The position numbers were made by a program, and so were the translations under genes. The notes beneath the pieces are model-generated. The model had not been told where the DNA came from and made no database searches. It saw only the letters and a list, made by a program, of their open reading frames with translations. From assembly GCA_028718905.1 (NCBI GenBank), contig JAQUKV010000006.1, forward strand, positions 41,300-105,299: a stretch of 64,000 nt of DNA, given 5' to 3'. Shown here one piece after another: positions 19,015 through 27,930 of the stretch (positions are counted from its first letter, which is position 1; every line of letters begins with the position of its first letter). The DNA is from Candidatus Peribacteraceae bacterium. Lineage in GTDB: Bacteria; Patescibacteriota; Gracilibacteria; Peribacterales; Peribacteraceae.

Positions 19015-19638
19015 TTATATGGGTCCCCCTGCTCCGGGAATGGGTTGAGCAGGAGGGGGCACGGCCAGTTCTCCCGCACCGGGAGGAAGAGGGCTTCCGG
19101 GAACGGGAGGCATCATCTCACCTGCAGCATCCGCGGCACCGAAGACCTTACCCAAACCGAGCTTGGTTGCGGCCAATTCCAAATTCCCTGTTGCATACAG
19201 TGCAAGAGCCGTTCCTCCGGCGATGAGAGCGAGGAGCAAGATCGCCGAAACGAACGGATGGCCCTTGCCGAAGCTTTTCATCTTCTCCCATGCGCGTGCA
19301 AAGAGCCCCTTCTTTTCGGGAGATTTCACGTCCTTCAGGAAACGGTCTTTCTGTCGCAATACCTCGCCGGCCAGCTCGAGCTGTTCATTGAGAAAATCAG
19401 GATTAAATGCAGGATCAATGTTGCGCAGGTCCTGTTCATGCTCCATCAATTTATTGAAGAGAAGCCGGCGTCCATCAACACTTTGCAAAGACAAAGCCAC
19501 TTCCTGAATATTCATTTCCAAGTACTGCGAGAGGCGTTCCGGAGTCGGAATGAATTTGGGAAGAATCTCAACACGGGACCCTTTCCTGCGGTCACCGCCG
19601 GAAGGAGCGTCTGCCGGTGAAAGCTGGGAAACGGACAT
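19015..19638 (-). CDS. hypothetical single-TM protein with Pro/Gly-rich tail
   Basis: 207 aa; TM HPFVSAILLLALIAGGTALALYATG; start 39 bp from the 915-aa gene start region, same strand. Confidence 0.7.
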   Translation of the reverse strand: MSVSQLSPADAPSGGDRRKGSRVEILPKFIPTPERLSQYLEMNIQEVALSLQSVDGRRLLFNKLMEHEQDLRNIDPAFNPDFLNEQLELAGEVLRQKDRFLKDVKSPEKKGLFARAWEKMKSFGKGHPFVSAILLLALIAGGTALALYATGNLELAATKLGLGKVFGAADAAGEMMPPVPGSPLPPGAGELAVPPPAQPIPGAGGPI

Positions 19639-19640
19639 GC

Positions 19641-20054
19641 TTACGCAGAAAAGGCGGCAGAAATAAGAGAATGCCGGACTGTCGCGAGCGACTGAATGCC
19701 TTCGATGTCGCTGTCATCTTTTGCCTGTGACAGAAACTCCCGAATGATTCTCGTAAGGGGAATAGGGCCGATCGCAAAACAGAGTTCAGCCAGATCTGCA
19801 TCATTCACATCACTGAGATCGCTCCCTGAAACCAAGGAAACCAGTGTTCCGACATCGGTAAGTGTACGTGCACGTTCGACGATGCTCATGAGTTTTTTAT
19901 CATGCAAATGAACCAAATGCAGACGCATCGAACGATGCTGTATATCATCATGGGAGGGCACCGCCTCCACTACCACCTCCCACCCCTCCTGAAGCTCCGC
20001 CGGAAGAGCTCCGAACGCCTTCTTTTCCTCGCCTGTGAGGTAAAGCGTATTCAT
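19641..20054 (-). CDS. hypothetical protein
   Basis: 137 aa; start overlaps the csaB-like stop by 4 bp, suggesting an operon. Confidence 0.7.
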   Translation of the reverse strand: MNTLYLTGEEKKAFGALPAELQEGWEVVVEAVPSHDDIQHRSMRLHLVHLHDKKLMSIVERARTLTDVGTLVSLVSGSDLSDVNDADLAELCFAIGPIPLTRIIREFLSQAKDDSDIEGIQSLATVRHSLISAAFSA

Positions 20055-21022
20055 AACTCTATTCTACCAGATTTGCTCTTTTCTGGGAATAGCGCGCCCT
20101 GGAGCTGCCGCTCGCCATCCGAGAGCAAACCGGAAACATCTGAAGCCGACATGCCGGCGAGGGAAGAAAGCTTGTCCCCCTCTTTCTGCGACACGGTTTC
20201 GAAAGGAACACCCATCGCCAGTGCCGCCAGTGCCCCGTGGTACCGCTGAGAAAGGACAAAACCTGCCGCACCCACCTGAGCTGCAAGCTTCTCCACTGAC
20301 CGGACCGGAACAATGACCGAATCGGGCAGCGAAAGAACGTGCGCAATGGAGCGACAGACTTCCTGCTCCCGCCTGTCATCCGGTTGAAGCGAGAGAATGT
20401 GCACTCCCTCCCACCCGCCGCCAGCCCGCAGCGCTGCCACCCGTTGCATGAACGACTCGGAGGAATTTTTTCGCGGAATAACGACGAGCAATTTTTTTGC
20501 ATCATTGATTATCTTTTGCGCAGTAAATAGCGAAAAAATAGGATCACATGCTTGAATAATATTTGTGTTCTTCTTCCAAGGCTCCACCAGCGCGAACGAT
20601 GCCGCATCGCGCACACTCACAAAGGCTGCATGAGCGACCGTCCACCGGGCGCACCACTCCCCCACTCGCGTCCGAAAGGGACCGACTCCCTGAAAGGCGA
20701 GGAAGAACGGCTTACGAAGAAGCCAGCAGACGAATGCATGCCACCACCAGAGGAGCGGGGCACGCACGGACTCGATGTCCGTGAAGAGCGTTCCCCCTCC
20801 GAAGACAAGTCCGTCACTCGCACGAAGAGCAATAAGCGTCCTCCACCAGCGAGTCGAAAGAAGCGAATGAATCCCCGCAGGCAGCCGCGGAAGTTCTCCG
20901 TCTGTTGGATGTGCGGAGAGCACATGCCATTGAGCCTGCGGGTATGCGGCGAGAAAGTACTGACGCAGCGCTTCATCGCCGAAATTGCCGACGCCGTAAT
21001 TCCCGACAAGCAAATATCTCAC
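20051..21022 (-). CDS. csaB: polysaccharide pyruvyl transferase family protein (CsaB-like)
   Basis: MRYLLVGNYGVGNFGDEALRQ; VFGGGTLFTDI; VLSQRYHGALAALAMGVPFETVSQKEGDKLSSLA. Confidence 0.8.
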   Translation of the reverse strand: MRYLLVGNYGVGNFGDEALRQYFLAAYPQAQWHVLSAHPTDGELPRLPAGIHSLLSTRWWRTLIALRASDGLVFGGGTLFTDIESVRAPLLWWWHAFVCWLLRKPFFLAFQGVGPFRTRVGEWCARWTVAHAAFVSVRDAASFALVEPWKKNTNIIQACDPIFSLFTAQKIINDAKKLLVVIPRKNSSESFMQRVAALRAGGGWEGVHILSLQPDDRREQEVCRSIAHVLSLPDSVIVPVRSVEKLAAQVGAAGFVLSQRYHGALAALAMGVPFETVSQKEGDKLSSLAGMSASDVSGLLSDGERQLQGALFPEKSKSGRIEL

Positions 21023-21035
21023 AAAGACACTATAC

Positions 21036-21117
21036 CTCGACCCTACGCCCTACGCCCTATCCCCTACACCCTACGCCCTACGCCCTATCCCCTACACCCT
21101 ACGCCCTACACCCTATT
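21036..21117. repeat. reiterated CCCTACGC/CCCTATC word array
   Basis: CCCTACGCCCTACGCCCTATCCCCTACACCCTACGCCCTACGCCCTATCCCCTACACCCTACGCCCTACACCCTATTCCCCC. Confidence 0.9.
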
Positions 21118-21562
21118 CCCCCTTCTTTTCCTCCTTTGCCTCCGTCTCAACAGAAGCCTCTGTTACCGGTTCGGGTGCGGCGGCGATTTTGAACTCCTCG
21201 GCCGTGGTGAAGCGCTCGCTCAAGCGTGCGGACTTGCCCAAGCGACCGCGGAGGAAATTGAGCTTGGCACGACGGACCTCGGCCACCTTCTTCACTTCGA
21301 TCTTCTTGATGACGGATGACGAAAGCGGGAAATTCTTCTCCACGCCAACCCCCGAAGCGATGCGGCGCACCGTGATGGTGCGATCCGTGGGTACGTGCCC
21401 GTTATGCACGCCGATCACGAGCCCCTCGAATATCTGAATGCGCGCCTTGCCGCCCTCCTCATCCTGAATCTGCTCGTGCACACGCACCGTGTACCCGGGT
21501 TTGATCTCGGGATGCTTGGGAAGAAAGCGTTCTGCCTGTTCGTGGAGAATCTGATGAACCAT
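21113..21562 (-). CDS. rplS: 50S ribosomal protein L19 with C-terminal extension
   Basis: FLPKHPEIKPGYTVRVHEQI...RIQIFEGLVIGVHNG...TITVRRIASGVGVEKNFPLSSSVIKKIEV; acidic/Ala tail beyond the L19 core. Confidence 0.93.
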   Translation of the reverse strand: MVHQILHEQAERFLPKHPEIKPGYTVRVHEQIQDEEGGKARIQIFEGLVIGVHNGHVPTDRTITVRRIASGVGVEKNFPLSSSVIKKIEVKKVAEVRRAKLNFLRGRLGKSARLSERFTTAEEFKIAAAPEPVTEASVETEAKEEKKGE

Positions 21563-21649
21563 TGCGAAAGTGGCAAAAGGCTACAGAGGAGGGCTGAAGA
21601 AGTAAAGCAAAAACTCAGCATCCCTACCCCTACGCCCTACGCCCTAACC

Positions 21650-22243
21650 CTACTTTTTCAGCGCTTCCTCAATCTGCTTCTGTAAAGCATTCGTGATCAG
21701 CAGGTGGCGCGGGTCACTCAGGATCTCGGTGACAAAACGGTCTTTGAGGCTCAGGCGGTACAGAAAATCCCCTTCGGAGAAGATGGAGTACTTCACGTTC
21801 TTGAGGCTGGGATCCTGCAGCAGCAGCGCCTCCAGCATCTCTTTCTTCAGGTCACCGACGATGAACAAATCCACCTTGCTCTCGGAACCCACGAAGGTGC
21901 CGGCGAGCAGAATCAGCTTGATCCCGGTGAGCTTCTTCAAGCTGGCCACGATCGGGCTCTCGGCCTGAATCTCCTTGGTGAAGATCCCTTTGAGTTCATT
22001 GAAGAGCGGAAAGTCCGGATCCACGTGATAGTACTTTTTGCGGTTGCGGTGGCGCGCACGGACGAGCCCGATCCGGCGAAGGTTTTCGAGCTCCCGGCGG
22101 ATAGAGTTGATCTGCTCATGGAGCAAACGCGTCAGCTCGCGAATGAAATACTCCTCCTCGGGATGGAGAAGGAATGTCGAGAGGAGCTTCACGCGCGTCT
22201 GCGAACTGAACAGTGCTTTAAGGATGACGGACGACACGAGCAC
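21650..22243 (-). CDS. winged-helix transcriptional regulator
   Basis: FSSQTRVKLLSTFLLHPEEEYFIRELTRLLHEQINSIRRELENLRRIGLV: wHTH; GTG start. Confidence 0.75.
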   Translation of the reverse strand: MLVSSVILKALFSSQTRVKLLSTFLLHPEEEYFIRELTRLLHEQINSIRRELENLRRIGLVRARHRNRKKYYHVDPDFPLFNELKGIFTKEIQAESPIVASLKKLTGIKLILLAGTFVGSESKVDLFIVGDLKKEMLEALLLQDPSLKNVKYSIFSEGDFLYRLSLKDRFVTEILSDPRHLLITNALQKQIEEALKK

Positions 22244-22248
22244 AAACA

Positions 22249-22262
22249 GTACTCATGAGTAC
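22249..22262. promoter_or_regulatory. perfect palindrome GTACTCATGAGTAC, candidate autoregulatory operator
   Basis: 14-bp perfect palindrome 6 bp upstream of the wHTH gene start, in an AT-rich divergent intergenic region. Confidence 0.5.
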
Positions 22263-22466
22263 ACGGATAGTGCAAGAAAAGTGATCAGACAATTGTTCTA
22301 TGATTTTGTTCAGAAATACGGCTTATTCTAGCCTAAATCATCAAATGATGCCAAAAATTGCACCAATGAGTGAACACTAATTATACTCAACTGTGAGGAC
22401 ATATTGTGTTCTAAGTATACTTTTCATCACCTTCACCATTCATTAAGCAGCAGAAAGCATGACCAA

Positions 22467-22495
22467 TTGAGAATAATGGCAAAATGTGCTAGAAT
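22467..22495 (+). promoter_or_regulatory. sigma70-type promoter (leaderless configuration)
   Basis: TTGAGA, 17-nt spacer, TAGAAT; ATG at 22503. Confidence 0.55.
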
Positions 22496-22502
22496 AATCG
22501 GA

Positions 22503-24251
22503 ATGCTTTCAAAAAGAAAAACCCTCTTCGCAGTGTTCTCACTCCTGTTCCTTGTGTGGATCATGAGATCGGAAGGTTTGAATGCTCTAGCCCTGATGGA
22601 ATCCGCCAAGGCCGCTGATCAGATAGACCCATTTTTCACTGCATTTAACAAATTTTTCAGCTGGATCGGGGCTTTTGCGCATTTTCTCATCTACATCCTC
22701 ACAGCAATTTGCGGAATGCTCCTCGATCCCGGATTCATGAACCTGCGCACCGACGGACAATCGATGGGCGCAACGCTCCTGAAGATCTGGCAGATCTCGC
22801 GCAACATCACCAATATCCTGCTCGCGTTCCTGCTCATCATCGGTGCGATCATGACCGTGGTCTTCGCCGAAGGCGGGTACGTGCAGAAGTATGCCGTGAA
22901 GTTCGTGCTCGCCGTGATCCTCGTCAATTTCTCGTGGTTCTTTCCGCGTGTCGTACTGGATCTGGCCAATATTCTCACGGCAACGGTTTACTCGCTCCCC
23001 AGCGCCATCAATACCCCCTGCATTGCGTACAAAGAAAACGGAGATCCTGATCCGGACGGATGCAAAGTCATTACGGACTATGCATTCTTTCAGAATGTCG
23101 AACCGCCGGGGATGACCTGCCCCATAGACTTCGGCGGACAGAAAATCATCTGCGTCAAGGAAGAGGTCCTCGATGCGGATGCCAACACGCCCAATGCCAT
23201 TATGGGGGCTCTGGTCAATAATCACGCGCGATTCAAGTACTTTGAACGTGTGGTGAAGCCGCAAGGCGCGAATAATCCGTTTGCCGGTCCTGCTCAACTC
23301 GCACGTCTGCCGCAGCTGCTCACCTTCACTCTGCTCATGTCGATCATGGTCTTTTTCAGCATCGCACTGCTCTTCCCGCTCCTCGCATTGACGCTCGTCC
23401 TCCTGATCCGCATCCCCATCATCTGGATCACCGTGGCCTTCATGCCCTTCATGTTCATCGGGTTCGTGGCAGGCGACTCGGGCGCACTGAAGGCATTCAA
23501 TCCCATGGAAATCTGGAACAAGTTCGTACACGCGGCGTTCATTCCGGTGGTCACGGCCATCCCCTTCTCCATCGGCTTCATCATGATCAACGTGGCCACG
23601 GCCAATCCGCCGACGGGATGGAATCCGGACCACCCCTTCCTGCGCAAAATGGGACTGCCTGCCCTTCCGGGAACCAATAATCTCTGGCAGATCGTCTGGG
23701 TCGGCATGGCGATTGCCGTTGTGTGGATGGGGGCAAAAGCCGCATTCAAGATGGATGCCCTGTTCGAAAAATTCGCAGCCCCCATCATGAACGCCGGCGG
23801 CTCTATGGGTAAGTTGTTCATGAAACTGCCGCTGCTCCTGCCGCTGCCGCTGCCGGGAGGCGCCACACCGCTGGCCGCCCTGCGCGTTGCAGCGAATCCC
23901 GAGCAGGCGTTCATCGATCCGATGGGCAAATTCCGCATCCCCGAAATGATCGGTGGTGCACCTGGGCCGGCAGGAGCCGCTGCGACAAAGATCGCCAATC
24001 ATGTGAATGTGACCGTCTCCATCCAGCATAATCTCACAAATGCCGTGCGTGACTTCAATGGAGCTGCCAATGAGGCATTACGCAATCAGGCCTTCGAACG
24101 GATTCGAACGGAGATTGAAAAAATCAATCGAGACCAGAACCTCAAAATTGACACGAGCAACAACAGAACCATTGCGGACATCATGCGAAAAATCTCCGAG
24201 AAAACACCAGCTGTCGAAAGGATCCGTGATGAAACAAAAATAAAGCCGTAA
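22503..24251 (+). CDS. polytopic membrane protein, TrbL/VirB6-like
   Basis: Start MLSKRKTLFAVFSLLFLVW; many TMs; FIYILTAICGMLLDPGF, RNITNILLAFLLIIGAIMTVVFAEGGYVQKYAVKFVLAVILVNFSWFFPRVVLD. Confidence 0.65.
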   Translation: MLSKRKTLFAVFSLLFLVWIMRSEGLNALALMESAKAADQIDPFFTAFNKFFSWIGAFAHFLIYILTAICGMLLDPGFMNLRTDGQSMGATLLKIWQISRNITNILLAFLLIIGAIMTVVFAEGGYVQKYAVKFVLAVILVNFSWFFPRVVLDLANILTATVYSLPSAINTPCIAYKENGDPDPDGCKVITDYAFFQNVEPPGMTCPIDFGGQKIICVKEEVLDADANTPNAIMGALVNNHARFKYFERVVKPQGANNPFAGPAQLARLPQLLTFTLLMSIMVFFSIALLFPLLALTLVLLIRIPIIWITVAFMPFMFIGFVAGDSGALKAFNPMEIWNKFVHAAFIPVVTAIPFSIGFIMINVATANPPTGWNPDHPFLRKMGLPALPGTNNLWQIVWVGMAIAVVWMGAKAAFKMDALFEKFAAPIMNAGGSMGKLFMKLPLLLPLPLPGGATPLAALRVAANPEQAFIDPMGKFRIPEMIGGAPGPAGAAATKIANHVNVTVSIQHNLTNAVRDFNGAANEALRNQAFERIRTEIEKINRDQNLKIDTSNNRTIADIMRKISEKTPAVERIRDETKIKP

Positions 24252-24264
24252 TCCTGCAGTCAAC

Positions 24265-25539
24265 ATGGCCGAAACCCAACGCGAATCACCGGCAGCCCCC
24301 GAACAGCGCGAACGCATCTCGGAAAACGAAGTGCGACAGGCCCTGACACGGAACAGAGCGGAGAACCGGCCAGGGAACCCGCGCGATGCGGAGCGGCAGG
24401 ACGCCGAAAACGAGGGCGACCTCGGACTTCTGGCCATGTCCGCCGAGATGCTGCCGCGCGATGGAAAAATGTTTCAGAAACAGCTCGAAAAGGAAAAAAA
24501 GAAGAGCGACAGGCCGCATCTGATCGACAGACAGAAGAACGCACAGGCCGTCATCGGCGCATACATGCAGGGGCTCAAGCAGGATCTGAGAGCGGGATTC
24601 ACGGAGGAGGATTTCCGCCAGCCGTCGCGCGCCCACGGCAAGAGCATCCAGCGAAAGATTGAGGCAATGCTGGATCAGGCACAGCGAGAAGGTCTCGTGA
24701 CGGTATGGAACGGGCGCGTGGCGAACAGAGTCGGCGATGCCGCCGCATGGATCGAGGAGCTGCAACAGATGCGCAACGGCCCCGACCTTTCACCCAAGCA
24801 GAAACAGGCGGTCATGCGGGTCGAGCGCTTCTTCCAGATGGTGCTGGAGGGCGATCCGGTCTATGCGCAGACCCAGCGAGCCATGAGCCAGAAGCGCCCG
24901 GACTCCCTGGCCGTCCAGCGCGGCAAGGGGGCCCTCAAGATGCTGGGCGTGCTCGCGATGGCGGGCATGACGCTCCTCTCGGGGCTGCTCGATATGAAGA
25001 ACAGGCGGATTTCGCCCTACACGCTGGCGTGGCTGGGGCTCACCGGATGGTCAGTGGGATTCTTCAGGGGACAGGCCAAAGTCGTGCGCGACCAGCTCGC
25101 GTTCGTGCCGACCAAGGAATGGGAGAATCTCTGCAAGACACTCAACATCAAGGGTCAGGACGGCGTGGACATGATCGCGTTCATTCAGCGTGCCCACAAA
25201 CAAAAGAACGGCAAGAAAGCTCTGGAGCTCCTCAAGAAAGGCCGCCAGCAGAAACAGGTGAATCCGCAGGAGTACGTGCGCGTCCTGCTCGGAGAAAATC
25301 CGCAGGGACCCGACGCGCTGATGGCAGCGAAACTCAAGACGCTCTCTCCCGCGCAACTCTACGCGCTGTGCCAGAACCTGACCTCCGTCACCGACCGCGA
25401 GGCCAATGCGCTCATCCGCGACTTCGTCGAACACAATGTGAACAGCCAGACCGTCGCGCCGGACCTCAAGCAGCTTGAGACCCCTCCTTCCGCTTCAGCT
25501 CTTTCAGGAAAACCTCAAACACATCCCCCTCAAGGATAG
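24265..25539 (+). CDS. hypothetical membrane protein downstream of VirB6-like gene
   Basis: 424 aa; TM KMLGVLAMAGMTLLSGLLDM; 3' end overlaps convergent infB by 74 bp. Confidence 0.75.
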   Translation: MAETQRESPAAPEQRERISENEVRQALTRNRAENRPGNPRDAERQDAENEGDLGLLAMSAEMLPRDGKMFQKQLEKEKKKSDRPHLIDRQKNAQAVIGAYMQGLKQDLRAGFTEEDFRQPSRAHGKSIQRKIEAMLDQAQREGLVTVWNGRVANRVGDAAAWIEELQQMRNGPDLSPKQKQAVMRVERFFQMVLEGDPVYAQTQRAMSQKRPDSLAVQRGKGALKMLGVLAMAGMTLLSGLLDMKNRRISPYTLAWLGLTGWSVGFFRGQAKVVRDQLAFVPTKEWENLCKTLNIKGQDGVDMIAFIQRAHKQKNGKKALELLKKGRQQKQVNPQEYVRVLLGENPQGPDALMAAKLKTLSPAQLYALCQNLTSVTDREANALIRDFVEHNVNSQTVAPDLKQLETPPSASALSGKPQTHPPQG

Positions 25540-27733
25540 GACACGACGCCTCGATGCGCATGCCGCACTCGGTCCCCTCTTTGGCCTCTTTGATGTCACT
25601 CTCGCCTTTGCGCAGTGACAGAATACGACCGGTCCCCACCTGTTCGCCGCCGCGCTGGATACGGAACGGCAGGCGTTTGAGCGTGCCATCCGTCACGCGG
25701 CCGCCCACGATCTGCTCGCTCTTCTTCGTCAGGAAGATCTTGAGCACCTGCAGGTGACCCATCACCTTCTCGGTATCCACCGGCTCCACCAGACCCTTCA
25801 GGAGCCCCTCCATGTCATCGAGGAGAGCGTAGATCACTTCATACTCGCGCACGCTCACGCCTTCGCGTTCGGCGATGGAACGGGCCCCGCTCGGCACCGG
25901 AACGTGGAACGCCACGACGATCCCCTCGCTCGCCGCAGCCATGGAAACGTCGCTGTCCGTCACTGCCCCGACGGAGGCGTGGATGATCTTGACGGTGACT
26001 GTCTCGGTCGTGAGCTTGGCGAGGGCCTCTTTGAGCGCCTCGAGCGAGCCCTGCGCGTCAGCCTTGAGCACGATTTTCAGCTGCGTCAGCTTGCCCTCCG
26101 AGAGCCGGCTGACAAGGTCCACGAACCGCTGCGTCTGCCGCAGGTTCCGCCGCTCCTCCACGGCCGCCAGAAGGTCACGGGCCTGTTTTTCCGAAGAGAC
26201 AATCTGCAGGATGTCGCCCACCTCGGGAACTTCATGGAACCCTGCCACCTGCACAGCCCCCGACGGGCCCACCTCCTCAAATCTATTGCCGTGGGCATCG
26301 GACATGGTGCGCACCTTGCCGAGCGTGCGTCCGCACACGAAGCTCTCGCCGTGGTGCAACGTGCCGGTGTTCACGATGATCGTTGCCAGAGGACCCAAGG
26401 AGGGGTCGAGCCTGCTTTCGATGACAGTGGCCACGGCGGACCGTTTGGGATTGGCGGTGAAGGAATGGATTGCGGACAGGAGCACGATCGAATCGAGGAG
26501 ATCCGTGATCCCCTGCTTGGTCTTGGCCGAGCACTGCACGAACGGCACCTGCCCGCCCCACTCCTCGGACTGGATTCCCTGCGCCGCCATCTCGCCCATC
26601 ACGCGGTTTACGTCGGCTCCTTCTTTGTCCATCTTGTTGAGCGCCACCAGCATGGGGACTCCGGCCTCCTTGGCATGGTCGATCGCTTCGATCGTCGTGG
26701 GTTTCACGCCCTCGTCCGCGGCCACCACGATCACCGCGATATCGGTGACCTTCGCCCCGCGGGCGCGCATGGCCGTAAAGGCTTCGTGACCCGGCGTGTC
26801 GAGAAAGGTGATCTTGTGCACTTCTTTGGATCCCGCCGACATGTGTTCCACCTGGTACGCGCCGATGTGCTGCGTAATGCCGCCCGCTTCGCCGCCCGCC
26901 ACATTCGTCTCGCGGATGGCATCGAGGATCGACGTCTTGCCGTGATCGACGTGCCCCATCACCACCACGACCGGGGGACGCTTGACCAGATTCTCCGGCT
27001 CATCCTTGAGGAGCTCCTCCAGATTGCGGCTGAACAGATCCTCCGCGGATGCCGATTCCTGCTGCTTTGCCACCGTCACACCGAGCTCGGTCGCCACGAT
27101 GGCAGCCGTATCGTAGTCGATGGATTGCGTGATCGTGGCGAGGACGCCGTTCTTCATGAGCGTCTGCACCAGCATGGGCACCTGAATGCCAGTCTTTTCG
27201 GCCAGCTCTTTCACCGTGATGTGCGCCGGCAGGGAGACGACACCTTCTTTCTTCTTGATCTGCTCCTGATGGGAAGAGGCGATAGAACGCTTCTCGAATC
27301 CATGAGGCTTGCGACGATCGAAGGACCGCCGTTTCGGCGAAGAGGGACGCCGCCGGTCGAGAGCCTGCGCCTCGCGGGCAATCGCCTCGCGCGAAACATC
27401 GTCGAGCGTGAGTTTACGCAGAACATTCACGCTCTTGCCGGCATCGTCGGCAGCGTTCCCCTCGGCTGCCGGGGGAGTTTCGGTTGCGGCGGGGGCTGCG
27501 GGGGCTTCGGGCGCTTTTTTCGGAATATCCTCGTCACCCAGAGACATGCCCTGCAGCGCCTCCATGTCGACCTCCTTGCCGTACTTGCGTGCAATGAATC
27601 GGATGATGCCCTGCGCGAGCGTATCCGACACCTCACGATCCGTGGCTTTGACACCGAAATTCACCTGTTCCAGCTCGTGGCGCAGCTGCTGGCCGGTCAT
27701 ACCCAATGCTTTCGCAACCTGTACAAGTCGCAT
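25466..27733 (-). CDS. infB: translation initiation factor IF-2
   Basis: Start MRLVQVAKALGMTGQQL; RPPVVVVMGHVDHGKTSILDAIR; FLDTPGHEAFTAMRARGA. Confidence 0.96.
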   Translation of the reverse strand: MRLVQVAKALGMTGQQLRHELEQVNFGVKATDREVSDTLAQGIIRFIARKYGKEVDMEALQGMSLGDEDIPKKAPEAPAAPAATETPPAAEGNAADDAGKSVNVLRKLTLDDVSREAIAREAQALDRRRPSSPKRRSFDRRKPHGFEKRSIASSHQEQIKKKEGVVSLPAHITVKELAEKTGIQVPMLVQTLMKNGVLATITQSIDYDTAAIVATELGVTVAKQQESASAEDLFSRNLEELLKDEPENLVKRPPVVVVMGHVDHGKTSILDAIRETNVAGGEAGGITQHIGAYQVEHMSAGSKEVHKITFLDTPGHEAFTAMRARGAKVTDIAVIVVAADEGVKPTTIEAIDHAKEAGVPMLVALNKMDKEGADVNRVMGEMAAQGIQSEEWGGQVPFVQCSAKTKQGITDLLDSIVLLSAIHSFTANPKRSAVATVIESRLDPSLGPLATIIVNTGTLHHGESFVCGRTLGKVRTMSDAHGNRFEEVGPSGAVQVAGFHEVPEVGDILQIVSSEKQARDLLAAVEERRNLRQTQRFVDLVSRLSEGKLTQLKIVLKADAQGSLEALKEALAKLTTETVTVKIIHASVGAVTDSDVSMAAASEGIVVAFHVPVPSGARSIAEREGVSVREYEVIYALLDDMEGLLKGLVEPVDTEKVMGHLQVLKIFLTKKSEQIVGGRVTDGTLKRLPFRIQRGGEQVGTGRILSLRKGESDIKEAKEGTECGMRIEASCPILEGDVFEVFLKELKRKEGSQAA

Positions 27734-27793
27734 ACTAGTAGGAAGAAGCACTTCCGCCACTTCTCTCTCTCTTCAGGAGGAGAGACCGACCTG

Positions 27794-27813
27794 CCCCGAG
27801 CGGAGTCGAGGGG
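27794..27813. repeat. small palindrome CCCCGAGCGGAGTCGAGGGG
   Basis: Same family as 14163, 35387, 61370. Confidence 0.75.
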
Positions 27814-27930
27814 GTGAAGGGGCGCGAAAGAAATACAATGAAGTTCATGCTCTGGGGCAAGAGAAACACAGTAAAGCCGCTTTCAGTGTAGCGCCGGCGA
27901 CACAGAAAGCGAGATAAAAACTCTTTCTCT

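Noticed and set aside
21036-21117. Possible CRISPR array
   Set aside because: Repeat unit is only 6-8 nt with no spacers and no cas genes; a word array instead.
21036-21117. Telomere-like CCCTA repeats, i.e. a chromosome end
   Set aside because: Embedded between intact genes on both sides; degenerate words; similar arrays occur at many internal sites.
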